From positions 62,001 through 126,000 of the forward strand of contig CALMPI010000010.1 in the NCBI GenBank assembly GCA_937872175.1: 64,000 nucleotides of DNA, read 5' to 3'. A program made the translations under genes and the position numbers. This document shows positions 8,682-16,957 of this stretch, in pieces (positions within the stretch are counted from its first letter, which is position 1; every line of letters begins with the position of its first letter). The stretch is from an uncultured Flavobacteriales bacterium. Its GTDB lineage: Bacteria; Bacteroidota; Bacteroidia; Flavobacteriales_F; PHOS-HE28. The notes under the pieces are model-generated. The model was not told the origin of the DNA. It saw nothing but the letters and a program-made list of their open reading frames with translations, and ran no database searches.

Positions 8682-10748
8682 TCACGGCATCAGCTCCACG
8701 AGCACCGACGAGGGCACGGTGCCGCCGATGTTGTTCAGGATGAGGTCGCGGTCGTTGGACGTGCCGGTGTAGCGCACCACGCCGTCCAGGTTCAGGTCCT
8801 CCTTGTGGTACCCGTTCACGGTGTTGGTGGGCACCAGGCCACCGACCTTCTGCAGGATCGGATCGCGGTCGTTGTCGCTGCCACTGTATTTCACGTGACC
8901 GCTCGCGTTCGCATCACCGGCGTAGAGGCAGCGGACACCGTTCACCGACTTGGTGGCGGAGGTGCCGCCGTACAATGCCGTGGCCGACAGCGTCAGGTCC
9001 TTCAGCGTGGCCGTGGTGCTGAGCGCCTGCGGGGTGGCCAGCATGGCGCCGAGGTGGTTGCGGTGCCGCACGGCGATGTAGTAGTTGTCCGCCGCCACGG
9101 GGAAGGCCACATCGCTCGTACCGTCCACGTCCACCACCGTGCCGTTCCGCAGCAGCAGGGCATGGCGCACGGCCACCAGCACGCCGCTGTTCGCCTTGTT
9201 GCGCAGTTCCACACGCACCCAGTCCACCACCGAGGCGGTGCCGCTCACGGCCAGGACGGCGCTGCTGGTGGCCTCGCCACCGCTGCCGTTCACCACATCG
9301 AAGCCGAGGGCCGTGTAGGGTTCGGTGAGCGGGACCTGCCCGTTGCTGCGCAGCGTGCCGCGCATCAGGCCGTTCGAGGTCACGTAAGCCCCCTCGAGCA
9401 TCACCTTCAGCTTCACACGCACCGGTTGTGCCGGCGCCGCACCGGGATCGTAGCCGTTGAGCACGGTGGTGCTGTTCGCAGGGTCGAGCCAGTCGCGCAG
9501 GCGGTTGCTGGCCGCGGTGCCTTCGAAGCTGCTGGTGAGCTTCACCGCGCCGCTGGGCGTGGTGGCCGCGTTGGTGCAGGTCTGGGCGCCGCTCACCACA
9601 TGGCCCACCAGGCGCTTGTTCTGGTCGTACAACGGCGAACCGCTGGATCCGCTCTGCACGATCCCGCTGTCCCAGTACATCCGCCAGAAGTTGGTGCCGT
9701 TGCTGCTGTAGCTCGTGGGCGCCTGGTCATCGAACGCGATCTTTTTCACGTCGTTGAGCGGATGCTCGATGGTGACGCTGCGCGTGGGTGTGGCCCCGGT
9801 ACGATCCCAGCCCGCGTAGTACGGCTGGTAGCTCGCAGGTGGCGCACTGCTCAGTTGCACGAGCGCGAAGTCGTCGTAGTAGTCGCTCGCCTTCAAGGTG
9901 CATCCCGTGATGGTCTGGCTCGTGGACCCGCTGCTGCCGGTGCAGCCGGTGGACTCGTAGTTGAAGTAGAAGACCCAGCCGCTGGTGTTGGCCTGGTAGC
10001 AGTGATTGGCCAGCAGGAAGTACGGGGTGCCGTTGTTGGCGGTGTTGTTCACCAGGGTGCCGCTGCAGCCGTTGCCGTCGGGGCGGAGGAACATGGCCGT
10101 CGCGCGCTTCACCGTCTGCCAGTCGCTGGCGGCCGGGCAGGCCACGTTGGTGTGGCAGGCCGCGCTCTGGTAGCCGGGATCGTAGTCCTTGGGCGTGCCG
10201 GCCGCGGTGCTGCTGAAGGGATCGTGGAAGGCATGGGTGACGCTGCCCACGACGATGGCACAGTCGGCGCGGCGCTCGGCGGGCACCTGCAGCTCCAGCA
10301 CCACGGCATCGCCGGGCAGCAGGGCCGTGGCGAAGGTGCCGTCGGGCAGTTCGTTGGCCTCCCCGAAGCCGCCGAGGTACTGGGTCCGCGCGGCATCGAT
10401 CACAAAGAGCAAGGCGCCATCCGGAAGGTCGAAGCGCTCGAACTGCACCGCGAGCATGGCGGCACCCGGGCTCGATAGCCGGAGGCGTCCGCGCAGCAGT
10501 CCGCCGGGCAGGCTGTCCCACAGGCCCTCGGTGACCAGGTCGGCCTGAAGCCAGCGCTGCGTGCCGTAGCGGAAAGCGAGTCCGGTGGGCTCCGCGTGGC
10601 GCGCCTCCTCCAGCGGACCGTTCGGTGCGAAGGCGGGCACATCATTCCCCCGGTCACGCTGCCCCCAGTGGTGCGGCGCACCGCCCTGCGGCACCTGGCC
10701 GTGGACGACCGATGACAGGAGCGACAGGAGCAGCAGGGATCGGCGCAT
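8682..10748 (-). CDS. Secreted trypsin-like serine protease with dockerin-like C-terminal repeats
   Basis: 688 residues. A signal peptide (MRRSLLLLSLLSSVVHGQ) is followed by a ~100-residue propeptide-like region and a chymotrypsin-fold protease resembling lysyl endopeptidase. The catalytic triad is visible: His in YFLLANHCYQ, Asp in DDFALVQLS, Ser in QSGSSGSPLYD. Cysteine-rich segments around the His match the family. After a beta-rich region come two Asp/Asn-rich repeats near the C-terminus (DANASGHVKYSGSDNDRD and DLNLDGVVRYTGTSNDRD), similar to calcium-binding dockerin/EF-hand loops. Start chosen at 10748 because the upstream in-frame ATG only adds a charged leader. Confidence 0.82.
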   Translation of the reverse strand: MRRSLLLLSLLSSVVHGQVPQGGAPHHWGQRDRGNDVPAFAPNGPLEEARHAEPTGLAFRYGTQRWLQADLVTEGLWDSLPGGLLRGRLRLSSPGAAMLAVQFERFDLPDGALLFVIDAARTQYLGGFGEANELPDGTFATALLPGDAVVLELQVPAERRADCAIVVGSVTHAFHDPFSSTAAGTPKDYDPGYQSAACHTNVACPAASDWQTVKRATAMFLRPDGNGCSGTLVNNTANNGTPYFLLANHCYQANTSGWVFYFNYESTGCTGSSGSTSQTITGCTLKASDYYDDFALVQLSSAPPASYQPYYAGWDRTGATPTRSVTIEHPLNDVKKIAFDDQAPTSYSSNGTNFWRMYWDSGIVQSGSSGSPLYDQNKRLVGHVVSGAQTCTNAATTPSGAVKLTSSFEGTAASNRLRDWLDPANSTTVLNGYDPGAAPAQPVRVKLKVMLEGAYVTSNGLMRGTLRSNGQVPLTEPYTALGFDVVNGSGGEATSSAVLAVSGTASVVDWVRVELRNKANSGVLVAVRHALLLRNGTVVDVDGTSDVAFPVAADNYYIAVRHRNHLGAMLATPQALSTTATLKDLTLSATALYGGTSATKSVNGVRCLYAGDANASGHVKYSGSDNDRDPILQKVGGLVPTNTVNGYHKEDLNLDGVVRYTGTSNDRDLILNNIGGTVPSSVLVELMP

Positions 10749-10767
10749 GGTGGACATCGTTGGGGCC

Positions 10768-10776
10768 GCCAAGGTT
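10768..10776 (-). promoter_or_regulatory. Possible -7 box of the protease gene
   Basis: The minus strand reads AACCTTGGC, 28 bases before the start; a second candidate TACCCTTGG lies at 10784-10792. Either could serve. Confidence 0.35.
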
Positions 10777-10915
10777 CCATGCACCAAGGGTACCTGCCGA
10801 CCACGATCCGACCGGAGGGGCGATCCGCCCGCCGGGAAGGGAAGATGGTTCGATCAGCGGGATCGGTCGCGTGGGCGTGCGTGCGTGCGTGGGCCCGCCC
10901 ACACGCCCCAAGGCC

Positions 10916-10924
10916 TACCTTCGC
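10916..10924 (+). promoter_or_regulatory. -7 box of the E1 gene
   Basis: TACCTTCGC lies 26 bases before the ATG at 10942 and excludes the much longer open frame upstream as the true start. Confidence 0.55.
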
Positions 10925-10941
10925 GCGGAAGACCGCGACCG

Positions 10942-13359
10942 ATGGCCCGCAAGACCGACCTGACCGAAGAGCTGACCCTGGAGGAGGTGAAGCAGGAGAT
11001 CCTGCGCGACTACGAGCTGTGCGTGCTGAGCCGCGAGGCCAGCCTCATCGGCCGCAGGGAAGTGCTGGGCGGCAAGGCCAAGTTCGGCATCTTCGGCGAT
11101 GGCAAGGAACTGGCGCAGGTGTGCATGGCCAAGCAGTTCCGCAACGGCGACTGGCGCAGCGGCTACTACCGCGACATGACCTTCATGTTCGCCATCGGCG
11201 AGCTCACCGTGCAGCAGTGGTTCGCCCAGCTCTACGCCCACGCCGATGTGAACGCGGACCCCAGCAGCGCCGGCCGCAGCATGAACGGCCACTTCGCCAC
11301 GCGCAGCCTGGACGACAACGGCGCATGGAAGGACCTGATGGCGCAGCCGAACTCATCACCAGACATCTCCCCCACCGCCGGACAGATGCCGCGCCTGCTG
11401 GGTCTGGCGCAGGCCAGCAAGGTGTTCCGCCACGACCCTGCGCTGCACAGCCTCACCCACCTCACCGACCAGGGCAACGAGGTCGCCTTCGGCACCATCG
11501 GCGACGCCAGCACCAGCGAGGGCCACTTCTGGGAGACGATGAACGCCGCCTGCGTGCTGCAGGTGCCCCTGGCCATGAGCGTGTGGGACGATGGTTGGGG
11601 CATCAGCGTCAGCAAGGCGCACCAGACCACCAAGGCCAGCATCAGCAAGGCGCTGGCGGGCTTCGAGAAGGAGGAGGAGGGCAACGGCCTGCGCATGTAT
11701 CGCACCAAGGGCTGGGACTATGCCCACCTGAACAGGACCTACGAGAAGGCCATCGCGCTGTGCCGCGCGGAGCACGTGCCCTGCCTGATCCACGTGGAGG
11801 AGGTGACGCAGCCGCAGGGCCACAGCACCAGCGGCAGCCACGAGCGCTACAAGAGCGGCGTGAGCGACTGGATCCGCGACAAGGACGGCACGCCGCTGCA
11901 GGAGGTGCCGCTGCTCGAGTGGTACAAGGTGTACGACTGCAACGTGAAGTTCCGCGAGTGGATCCTGGGCTTCCGCCCCGGCGGCGAGGTGCTGGCCACG
12001 GCGGACGAGCTGGATGCCATCGAGGTGCGTGCCAAGGCCGAGGCCCGCGCCGCGCAGAAGGCGGCCTGGAAGGCCTTCCAGGAGGAGATCCTGGCCGAGC
12101 GCGATGCCGCGCTACCGCTGATCGAGGCCGTGGACCCCGCCCTGGCCCAAGGCCTGCGCAGCGAGATGAACCCCGGCCGCAAGGAGGTGCTCAGCGCCGC
12201 CCGCAGGGCGTTGATCGTCGGACAGGCATCCCTGCCTGTCCACGAACAACTGCGGTCCTGGGTGCAGCGCGCGCTGGCCGACAACAGCGAGCGCTACGGC
12301 AGCCACCTCTACCAGGAGGGCGCCGGCAGCTGCCTGGACGTGGCGGAGGTGCCTGCGACGGTCGCGCCCGACGCGCCGGAGGTGGACGGCCGCGTCATCA
12401 TCCGCGACAACTTCGCCGCGCTCTTCGAGCGTGAACCGCGCCTGCTCACCTTCGGGGAGGACACCGGCAAGATCGGCGACGTCAACCAGGGCATGGAGGG
12501 CATGCAGGCGCGCTTCGGCGAGCAGCGCGTGGCGGACACCGGCATCCGCGAGGCCACCATCCTGGGCCAGGGCATCGGCATGGCGCTGCGCGGTCTGCGC
12601 CCCGTGGCGGAGATCCAGTACCTGGACTACCTGCTCTATTGCCTGCAGGGCATGAGCGACGACCTGGCCACGGTGCACTGGCGCACCAAGGGCGGCCAGA
12701 AGTGCCCGCTGATCATCCGCACGCGCGGCCACCGGCTGGAAGGCGTGTGGCACAGCGGCAGCCCCATGGGCATGATCCTGCACAGCGTGCGCGGCATCGT
12801 GGTGTGCACCCCCCGCAACATGCAGCAGGCCGCCGGCATGTACAACACGCTGCTGCAGGCCGACGACCCCGCGCTGGTGATCGAATGCCTCAACGGCTAC
12901 CGCAGCAAGGAGCGGATGCCGTCGAACCTCGGCGCCTTCACCGTGCCCATCGGCATCGCCGAGGTGGTGCGCGAAGGCACCGACCTCACGCTGGTGAGCT
13001 ACGGCAGCACCTTCGCCCTGAGCGCCAAGGCCTGCGACACGCTCGCGGAACTGGGCATCAGCGTGGAGCTCATCGATGCGCGCACGCTCCTCCCCTTCGA
13101 CCGCACGGGCCTCTGCGGCGAGAGCCTGCGCAAGACCAACCGCCTGCTGGTGGTGGACGAGGACGTGCCCGGCGGCGCCAGCGCCACCCTGCTGCGCGAG
13201 ATCCTGGAGGTGCAGGGCGGCTACCGCTGGCTCGATGCCGCCCCCGCCACGCTCACGGCCAAGGCCCACCGCCCCGCCTATGGCAGCGACGGCGACTACT
13301 TCAGCAAGCCCAGCGTCGAGGACATCGTGGAGAAGGTGTTGGGGATGGTGAGGGAGTGA
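10942..13359 (+). CDS. Fused alpha/beta E1 of a 2-oxoacid (branched-chain-type) dehydrogenase
   Basis: An 805-residue thiamine-diphosphate enzyme carrying E1 alpha (about 1-395) and E1 beta (about 455-805) in one chain, as is usual for Bacteroidota branched-chain 2-oxoacid dehydrogenases. The alpha half has the ThDP-binding stretch GTIGDASTSEGHFWE and DDGWGISVSK. The beta half has LTFGEDTGKIGDVNQG, GLRPVAEIQYLDYLLY and SYGSTFALSAKA. The product would feed acyl groups to an E2 transacylase, not encoded nearby. Two oddities: the linker contains an in-frame 22-bp palindrome (12220-12241), and the last 34 codons recur twice downstream in diverged form. Confidence 0.88.
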   Translation: MARKTDLTEELTLEEVKQEILRDYELCVLSREASLIGRREVLGGKAKFGIFGDGKELAQVCMAKQFRNGDWRSGYYRDMTFMFAIGELTVQQWFAQLYAHADVNADPSSAGRSMNGHFATRSLDDNGAWKDLMAQPNSSPDISPTAGQMPRLLGLAQASKVFRHDPALHSLTHLTDQGNEVAFGTIGDASTSEGHFWETMNAACVLQVPLAMSVWDDGWGISVSKAHQTTKASISKALAGFEKEEEGNGLRMYRTKGWDYAHLNRTYEKAIALCRAEHVPCLIHVEEVTQPQGHSTSGSHERYKSGVSDWIRDKDGTPLQEVPLLEWYKVYDCNVKFREWILGFRPGGEVLATADELDAIEVRAKAEARAAQKAAWKAFQEEILAERDAALPLIEAVDPALAQGLRSEMNPGRKEVLSAARRALIVGQASLPVHEQLRSWVQRALADNSERYGSHLYQEGAGSCLDVAEVPATVAPDAPEVDGRVIIRDNFAALFEREPRLLTFGEDTGKIGDVNQGMEGMQARFGEQRVADTGIREATILGQGIGMALRGLRPVAEIQYLDYLLYCLQGMSDDLATVHWRTKGGQKCPLIIRTRGHRLEGVWHSGSPMGMILHSVRGIVVCTPRNMQQAAGMYNTLLQADDPALVIECLNGYRSKERMPSNLGAFTVPIGIAEVVREGTDLTLVSYGSTFALSAKACDTLAELGISVELIDARTLLPFDRTGLCGESLRKTNRLLVVDEDVPGGASATLLREILEVQGGYRWLDAAPATLTAKAHRPAYGSDGDYFSKPSVEDIVEKVLGMVRE
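12220..12241. repeat. Perfect short palindrome inside the E1 coding region
   Basis: 9-bp arms GGACAGGCA (12220-12228) and TGCCTGTCC (12233-12241) with a TCCC loop. The stretch codes for VGQASLPV in the alpha/beta linker. Palindromes of this GACAGGCA...TGCCTGTC type are familiar as dispersed repeats in several bacterial phyla, so an in-frame insertion is likely. Confidence 0.6.
13258..13359 (+). repeat. E1 tail, copy 1 (functional gene end)
   Basis: The last 33 codons plus stop of the E1 gene. Diverged copies occur at 16500-16598 and 16969-17070. Given as a feature because the repeat brackets the mosaic region. Confidence 0.8.
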
Positions 13360-13388
13360 TCGTTTTCTGACCAACGCAGCGCAAGTAG

Positions 13389-14042
13389 ATGGCAACCGCA
13401 AAGACAGAACGTTGGCTGCCCTGCGCGACTTGCTCTCGAACGACTCGGCATCTCGAACTCTTTTCCGTCAAGGAACCCATATACGATGAGGCGGAGTACC
13501 AGAACGGCGAAAGTCTGTGGGCTATCGTCCAATGCCAAGGTTACTTGGAATTCAGCTTTTTCAAGCGTTCCGAAGAGTATCAGGGAGACAATTTCGAACA
13601 TGAGCCTATCTACTCGGTCGATGAGCAGATCTACCCGAGCCGCATTGCCGGTCGAGCAGAACTGAAAGATACCGGCTATCTACCATTCCATGTGGGCCTG
13701 ATTTATCGTGAAACGCGCAACGCCCTCTGCAACAACATGAATATCTTGGCAGGCATCGGACTTAGAGCGCTGGTTGAAGTCGTATGTAAGGAGAAGAATG
13801 CTGGTGGCAACAACCTCGAAGATAGAATCAATGATCTGGTGCGAACAGGTTTGCTGACCAACGACGGTGCAGATATTCTACATAGCCTGAGGATAATGGG
13901 GAATCAAGCAGCACATGAAGTGAAGCCGCATTCCCTTAAGGACCTTGGCATCGCCCTAGACGTAGTCGAGCATCTGCTCACTGGCTTCTACATTCTCCCA
14001 GCGAAGGCATCTGCTTTACCGAAGAAGCAAATGGGTAATTGA
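13389..14042 (+). CDS. DUF4145-like protein, possibly acquired
   Basis: A 217-residue protein. The N-terminal CATC motif (residues 12-15) and following polar beta region look like a small zinc-ribbon-type module. The C-terminal half (NLEDRINDLVRTGLLT, LHSLRIMGNQAAHEVKP) matches DUF4145, a helical domain often found alone or fused to nucleases and restriction or defence proteins. Its base composition is clearly lower in G+C than all neighbours, with codons such as AAT, ATA and TTA that are otherwise rare here, which suggests horizontal gain. It begins 29 bases after the E1 stop. Function unknown. Confidence 0.72.
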   Translation: MATAKTERWLPCATCSRTTRHLELFSVKEPIYDEAEYQNGESLWAIVQCQGYLEFSFFKRSEEYQGDNFEHEPIYSVDEQIYPSRIAGRAELKDTGYLPFHVGLIYRETRNALCNNMNILAGIGLRALVEVVCKEKNAGGNNLEDRINDLVRTGLLTNDGADILHSLRIMGNQAAHEVKPHSLKDLGIALDVVEHLLTGFYILPAKASALPKKQMGN

Positions 14043-14057
14043 TGAGACCAGAACGTC

Positions 14058-14087
14058 CCATCTCGCGCGAGCGTCCACGCTCGTGCC
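14058..14087. repeat. Palindromic REP-like repeat, copy A
   Basis: 30 bases containing CGAGCGTCCACGCTCG (7-bp arms, 2-base loop). Copy B at 16473-16502 matches at 28 of 30 positions by my count. It lies just after the DUF4145 stop. Confidence 0.6.
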
Positions 14088-14539
14088 CTTGAACCAAGCT
14101 GACGTGTTCTCCCTATGGCTCTCCGCAACCGGTCTGTGCGCTCCGCACGAGCCGAGACCCTGAGGCATCCAGCGCCTCATGGGGCTGAACTCGTGTTCGA
14201 GCCGGAGCAAGATCCTCTTCCTGAAATTCGGCCACCTCGTGGCGCAGCCGCACGGGACAGGACGAGGCGGGCGATCCGTGCGATGGACCCGTGTTCGGCC
14301 ACCGAGAGGCTGAGCGTGAGGCGAACCTCGACGCTCGTACACGAACGCGCTCCCTCCCGGGCATGCGTGGTCCCGCCAGGACACGATCCCACCGAACAGG
14401 CGAGGCCCCATGAGACGCGTTGATCGCAGCTCGGAACCGGGCCATACATTGGCTGCGACGGACCGCGGCGCTCCATCAACGGCAAGGCCTGCCGGCGGCA
14501 GCCACCCGGCCCGATCGTACTCCAGGCGTCTCGGGCCGA
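14088..14539. other. Intergenic stretch with no convincing gene
   Basis: About 450 bases. Open frames here are Arg/Pro/Ser-rich and lack recognisable domains. A TACATTGGC at 14445-14453 could be a promoter box for the following membrane protein but lies 95 bases from its start. Degenerate relatives of the CGAGCGT/ACGCTCG repeat occur near 14320. I see nothing else. Confidence 0.4.
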
Positions 14540-14998
14540 ATGAACCGGATCAACGACATGGAGGCGTTGCGCAGCACGGTGGTCCCGACACGCCGAAAGG
14601 CCCCGCTCCTCTTCACCGCGCTGTGCGTGCTCACCATCCTCGGCAACGTGCTGCTCATCCTCGTCAACCTGCTCAAGGCCGGTATGCTGCAGGTGGGCGA
14701 GGCGAACGGCAGTGTAGGACAGAGCGCCACCGGTCCCCTCAACACCCTGGTGCTGGTGGTGGTCCTTACCTGCGTGGGGGCGGCGGTAGGCGCCGCGTTG
14801 ATGCTGGGGGGCAGGCGGCTGGGCTTCCACATCTATGCGGCATCCAACATCGTGCACATCCTCGCCACGGTAGGCGTCATGCTGCTGTGGTTCATGACGG
14901 TCTACCTGTCCTTCGTGGGCGTGCTGCTGTTCTTCTACTGCTTCATCCCGGTGGGCTTCCTGCTGTACTTCCGCCGGTACGGGGGTGGGTTGCGTTGA
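14540..14998 (+). CDS. Small four-span membrane protein
   Basis: 152 residues with a charged N-terminus of ~20 residues and four hydrophobic spans (about 22-45, 65-90, 98-120 and 122-142), ending in RRYGGGLR. No family recognised. The ATG at 14540 places the charged residues before the first span; an earlier in-frame ATG at 14420 adds only low-complexity Arg/Ala residues. It lies in the mosaic region between two E1 tail copies. Confidence 0.6.
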   Translation: MNRINDMEALRSTVVPTRRKAPLLFTALCVLTILGNVLLILVNLLKAGMLQVGEANGSVGQSATGPLNTLVLVVVLTCVGAAVGAALMLGGRRLGFHIYAASNIVHILATVGVMLLWFMTVYLSFVGVLLFFYCFIPVGFLLYFRRYGGGLR

Positions 14999-15112
14999 TC
15001 GGCCTCCTTCCTGTGGTGCGCATCCACGCTTGCGCTGGAACGAAGCGGTGCACGATCGGTCCTTGGGGAACGCGGCCCGCTCACCGCTCCGCCTTCCCGC
15101 CTCCTTCCTCCC

Positions 15113-15250
15113 ATGCGTCCGGCCGTGGTCCTGCTCCCCGCCTTCTTGGTGGGCTGCTCCTTTACGCACACCGTGCGGGTGGAGAACGTTGGCGATGCAC
15201 CGCGTGGTCGCGCACCTGCGACCAGTCCCCAACCCGCTGGACCTGTATAG
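15113..15250 (+). CDS. Tiny lipoprotein or lipoprotein remnant
   Basis: 45 codons. The start MRPAVVLLPAFLVGCSFTH has a signal sequence with lipobox LVGC; after ~25 further residues (Ala/Pro-rich) the frame stops. This may be a truncated lipoprotein gene, since the following ~200 bases carry no continuing homologous frame that I recognise. The rest of 14999-15455 shows nothing further apart from the possible promoter box at 15428. Confidence 0.35.
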   Translation: MRPAVVLLPAFLVGCSFTHTVRVENVGDAPRGRAPATSPQPAGPV

Positions 15251-15427
15251 CATGGACGGATCTTGGCGAGCAGCTGGGCCGGCCGGTTTCGGCGGCCTGG
15301 TACTTTGCAGCCCTGAACGCGATCCACCGGATCATCCGATCACCAGAGCGTGCAGCGGGTCCAAGGCTTGACCTCCGACCTGCGGCCGAGGCCTTGGTGC
15401 GACGTGGGTGAAGGGTGAGCGGCAGGG

Positions 15428-15436
15428 TACCCTCAC
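15428..15436 (+). promoter_or_regulatory. Possible -7 box
   Basis: TACCCTCAC, 28 bases before the ATG at 15456; a weak match. Confidence 0.3.
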
Positions 15437-15455
15437 GAACGATCACACAGCGAGC

Positions 15456-16430
15456 ATGAAGCACATCCTCCCATCCATGGTTTCCGTCATCGGCCTCGTG
15501 GGGCTGATCGGCGGTCTGCAGGCCCAGAACTCCTACTCCTTCGAGCAGGGCAGCGAGGCCTATTCGGATCTCGTTGGCGGAACGCCATGCGACTTCAGCG
15601 GCACCGACTTCCATTTCGTGCACGATCTGGATGGGGAGACCCTCCGCTTCTACGGGCTCGACTTCACGCTGGGCGGCTTGAAGACCATCATCGTTGGCCG
15701 CAAAGCCTTCATCCGGGTGGACAACGACAGTTCGGCCATTTACCTGGATGCGCTCACTCCCACCGGGGAGCTCGAACCCGTGGACGGTACCTCGGACATC
15801 ACCTACCAGATCATCGGAGCCGTGGGCGAACGCATCCTGAAGGCCCAGTGGCGCAATTGGCGGCTGGAGAACGGCCCGGCCAACACCTTCGCGAACTGCC
15901 AGATCTGGTACCACCAGTCGACCGGGGTGATCGAGATGCGGTACGGGCCGAACTCAGGCAGCGCCCTGGACTACGATGATCAGACCGGGCCGAATTGCGG
16001 CATCTTCCATGCGCCGGACGATTTCCTTTCGATCCATGAGAAGCTCTGGTTGAAGAACGACGCCCTGGCACCCACACTGGACTCGCTACCCATCGCCAAT
16101 TGGACCACCTTGCACAACCTGCCTGCGGAGAACACGGTCTATCGGTTCACGCCGCGTTTCCCCTTGACCTCGGTGGCCACTGTGGCCGCGCCGCAAGCGC
16201 TGCAGGTGCACTACGCCTCCGACCTGCGGGAGCTCACGGTACTGTTCGGGCCTGGCGCCACACCGGACCTGCTGGTGCTCCGCGATGCCGCCGGGCGGCT
16301 GTGCGGACAATGGTCGGCGCAAGGAAGCGGGACGCGGATCCTCCTGCCGGACATGGCCGCAGGCGTGTACATGCTGAGCGCCTCTGGCGCAGGGCAGCGG
16401 GCCACACCATTCCGTTTCGTGGTGCGGTGA
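15456..16430 (+). CDS. Secreted protein with T9SS-like C-terminal domain
   Basis: 324 residues. The signal peptide (MKHILPSMVSVIGLVGLIGG...QAQ) is followed by a beta-rich body of about 230 residues containing YQIIGAVGERILKAQWRNW and NCQIWYHQSTGVIEMRYG, a pattern seen in Bacteroidota secreted proteins that open with a jelly-roll-like region. The last ~75 residues (LLVLRDAAGRLCGQW ... MAAGVYMLSASGAG) follow the type A T9SS sorting-domain pattern. Probably exported to the surface or medium; enzymatic function not evident. Confidence 0.72.
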   Translation: MKHILPSMVSVIGLVGLIGGLQAQNSYSFEQGSEAYSDLVGGTPCDFSGTDFHFVHDLDGETLRFYGLDFTLGGLKTIIVGRKAFIRVDNDSSAIYLDALTPTGELEPVDGTSDITYQIIGAVGERILKAQWRNWRLENGPANTFANCQIWYHQSTGVIEMRYGPNSGSALDYDDQTGPNCGIFHAPDDFLSIHEKLWLKNDALAPTLDSLPIANWTTLHNLPAENTVYRFTPRFPLTSVATVAAPQALQVHYASDLRELTVLFGPGATPDLLVLRDAAGRLCGQWSAQGSGTRILLPDMAAGVYMLSASGAGQRATPFRFVVR

Positions 16431-16472
16431 TCGCACGGGGAGAGGACCCGTCCCACTTGAGCTACTCGACCT

Positions 16473-16502
16473 CCATCTCGCGCAAGCGGCCACGCTCGTG
16501 CC
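16473..16502. repeat. Palindromic REP-like repeat, copy B, abutting E1 tail copy 2
   Basis: Matches copy A at 28 of 30 bases. Its right half (CCACGCTCGTGCC) runs directly into E1-derived sequence, and the E1 gene itself has CCACGCTCACGGCC at the same point, so the two share microhomology at the junction. Confidence 0.6.
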
Positions 16503-16598
16503 AAGGCCCACCGCCCGGCCTACGGCAGCGACGGTGACTACTTCAGCAAGCCCAGCCTCGAAGACATCGTGGAGAAGGTGGTGGGGATGGTGCGGGAG
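16500..16598 (+). pseudogene. E1 tail, copy 2 (no stop codon)
   Basis: 33 codons homologous to the C-terminus of the E1 gene, with 7 differences in 99 bases by my count, five of them synonymous (the other two give V to L and L to V). The original stop is lost and reading continues into unrelated sequence. The dominance of silent changes suggests it diverged while still part of a functional E1 gene. Confidence 0.7.
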
Positions 16599-16651
16599 AG
16601 AATCGCCTGGCGCGAGCGGCAACATACACCGGCTCGAACCCGATCGAAGCC

Positions 16652-16957
16652 ATGATCCTCCGGGACGGACTGCGCATCGCCGATGTCCATCCCTACAAGG
16701 ACCTGGACCTGCTCGCCATTGTGCTGAACAGCGGCGACGTGCTACAGGCCCGCCTTTCGGACCTGGCCACCCTGCACAAGGCCACGGATGTGCAACTGCA
16801 CCAGTGGCGGCTCATCGGTGGAGGCATCGGCATCCACTGGGAGGCCTTGGACGAGGACCTCAGCCTGCGCGGCTTCATCCGCGATAGCGCCCAGCAAGAG
16901 GCGCTTCGCCGTCTCTCTCCGGCCCGAAGGACCCGGACGAAGAAGACCACGGCATGA
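16652..16957 (+). CDS. DUF2442 domain protein
   Basis: 101 residues. [20 protein letters not shown] near residues 50-69 is the DUF2442 signature; the C-terminus is a short basic tail ([10 protein letters not shown]). DUF2442 proteins are small, often paired with DUF4160 partners in putative toxin-antitoxin-like or regulatory modules; no DUF4160 gene is seen here. The stop overlaps the next tiny frame by four bases (ATGA). It sits between E1 tail copies 2 and 3. Confidence 0.75.
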   Translation: MILRDGLRIADVHPYKDLDLLAIVLNSGDVLQARLSDLATLHKATDVQLHQWRLIGGGIGIHWEALDEDLSLRGFIRDSAQQEALRRLSPARRTRTKKTTA

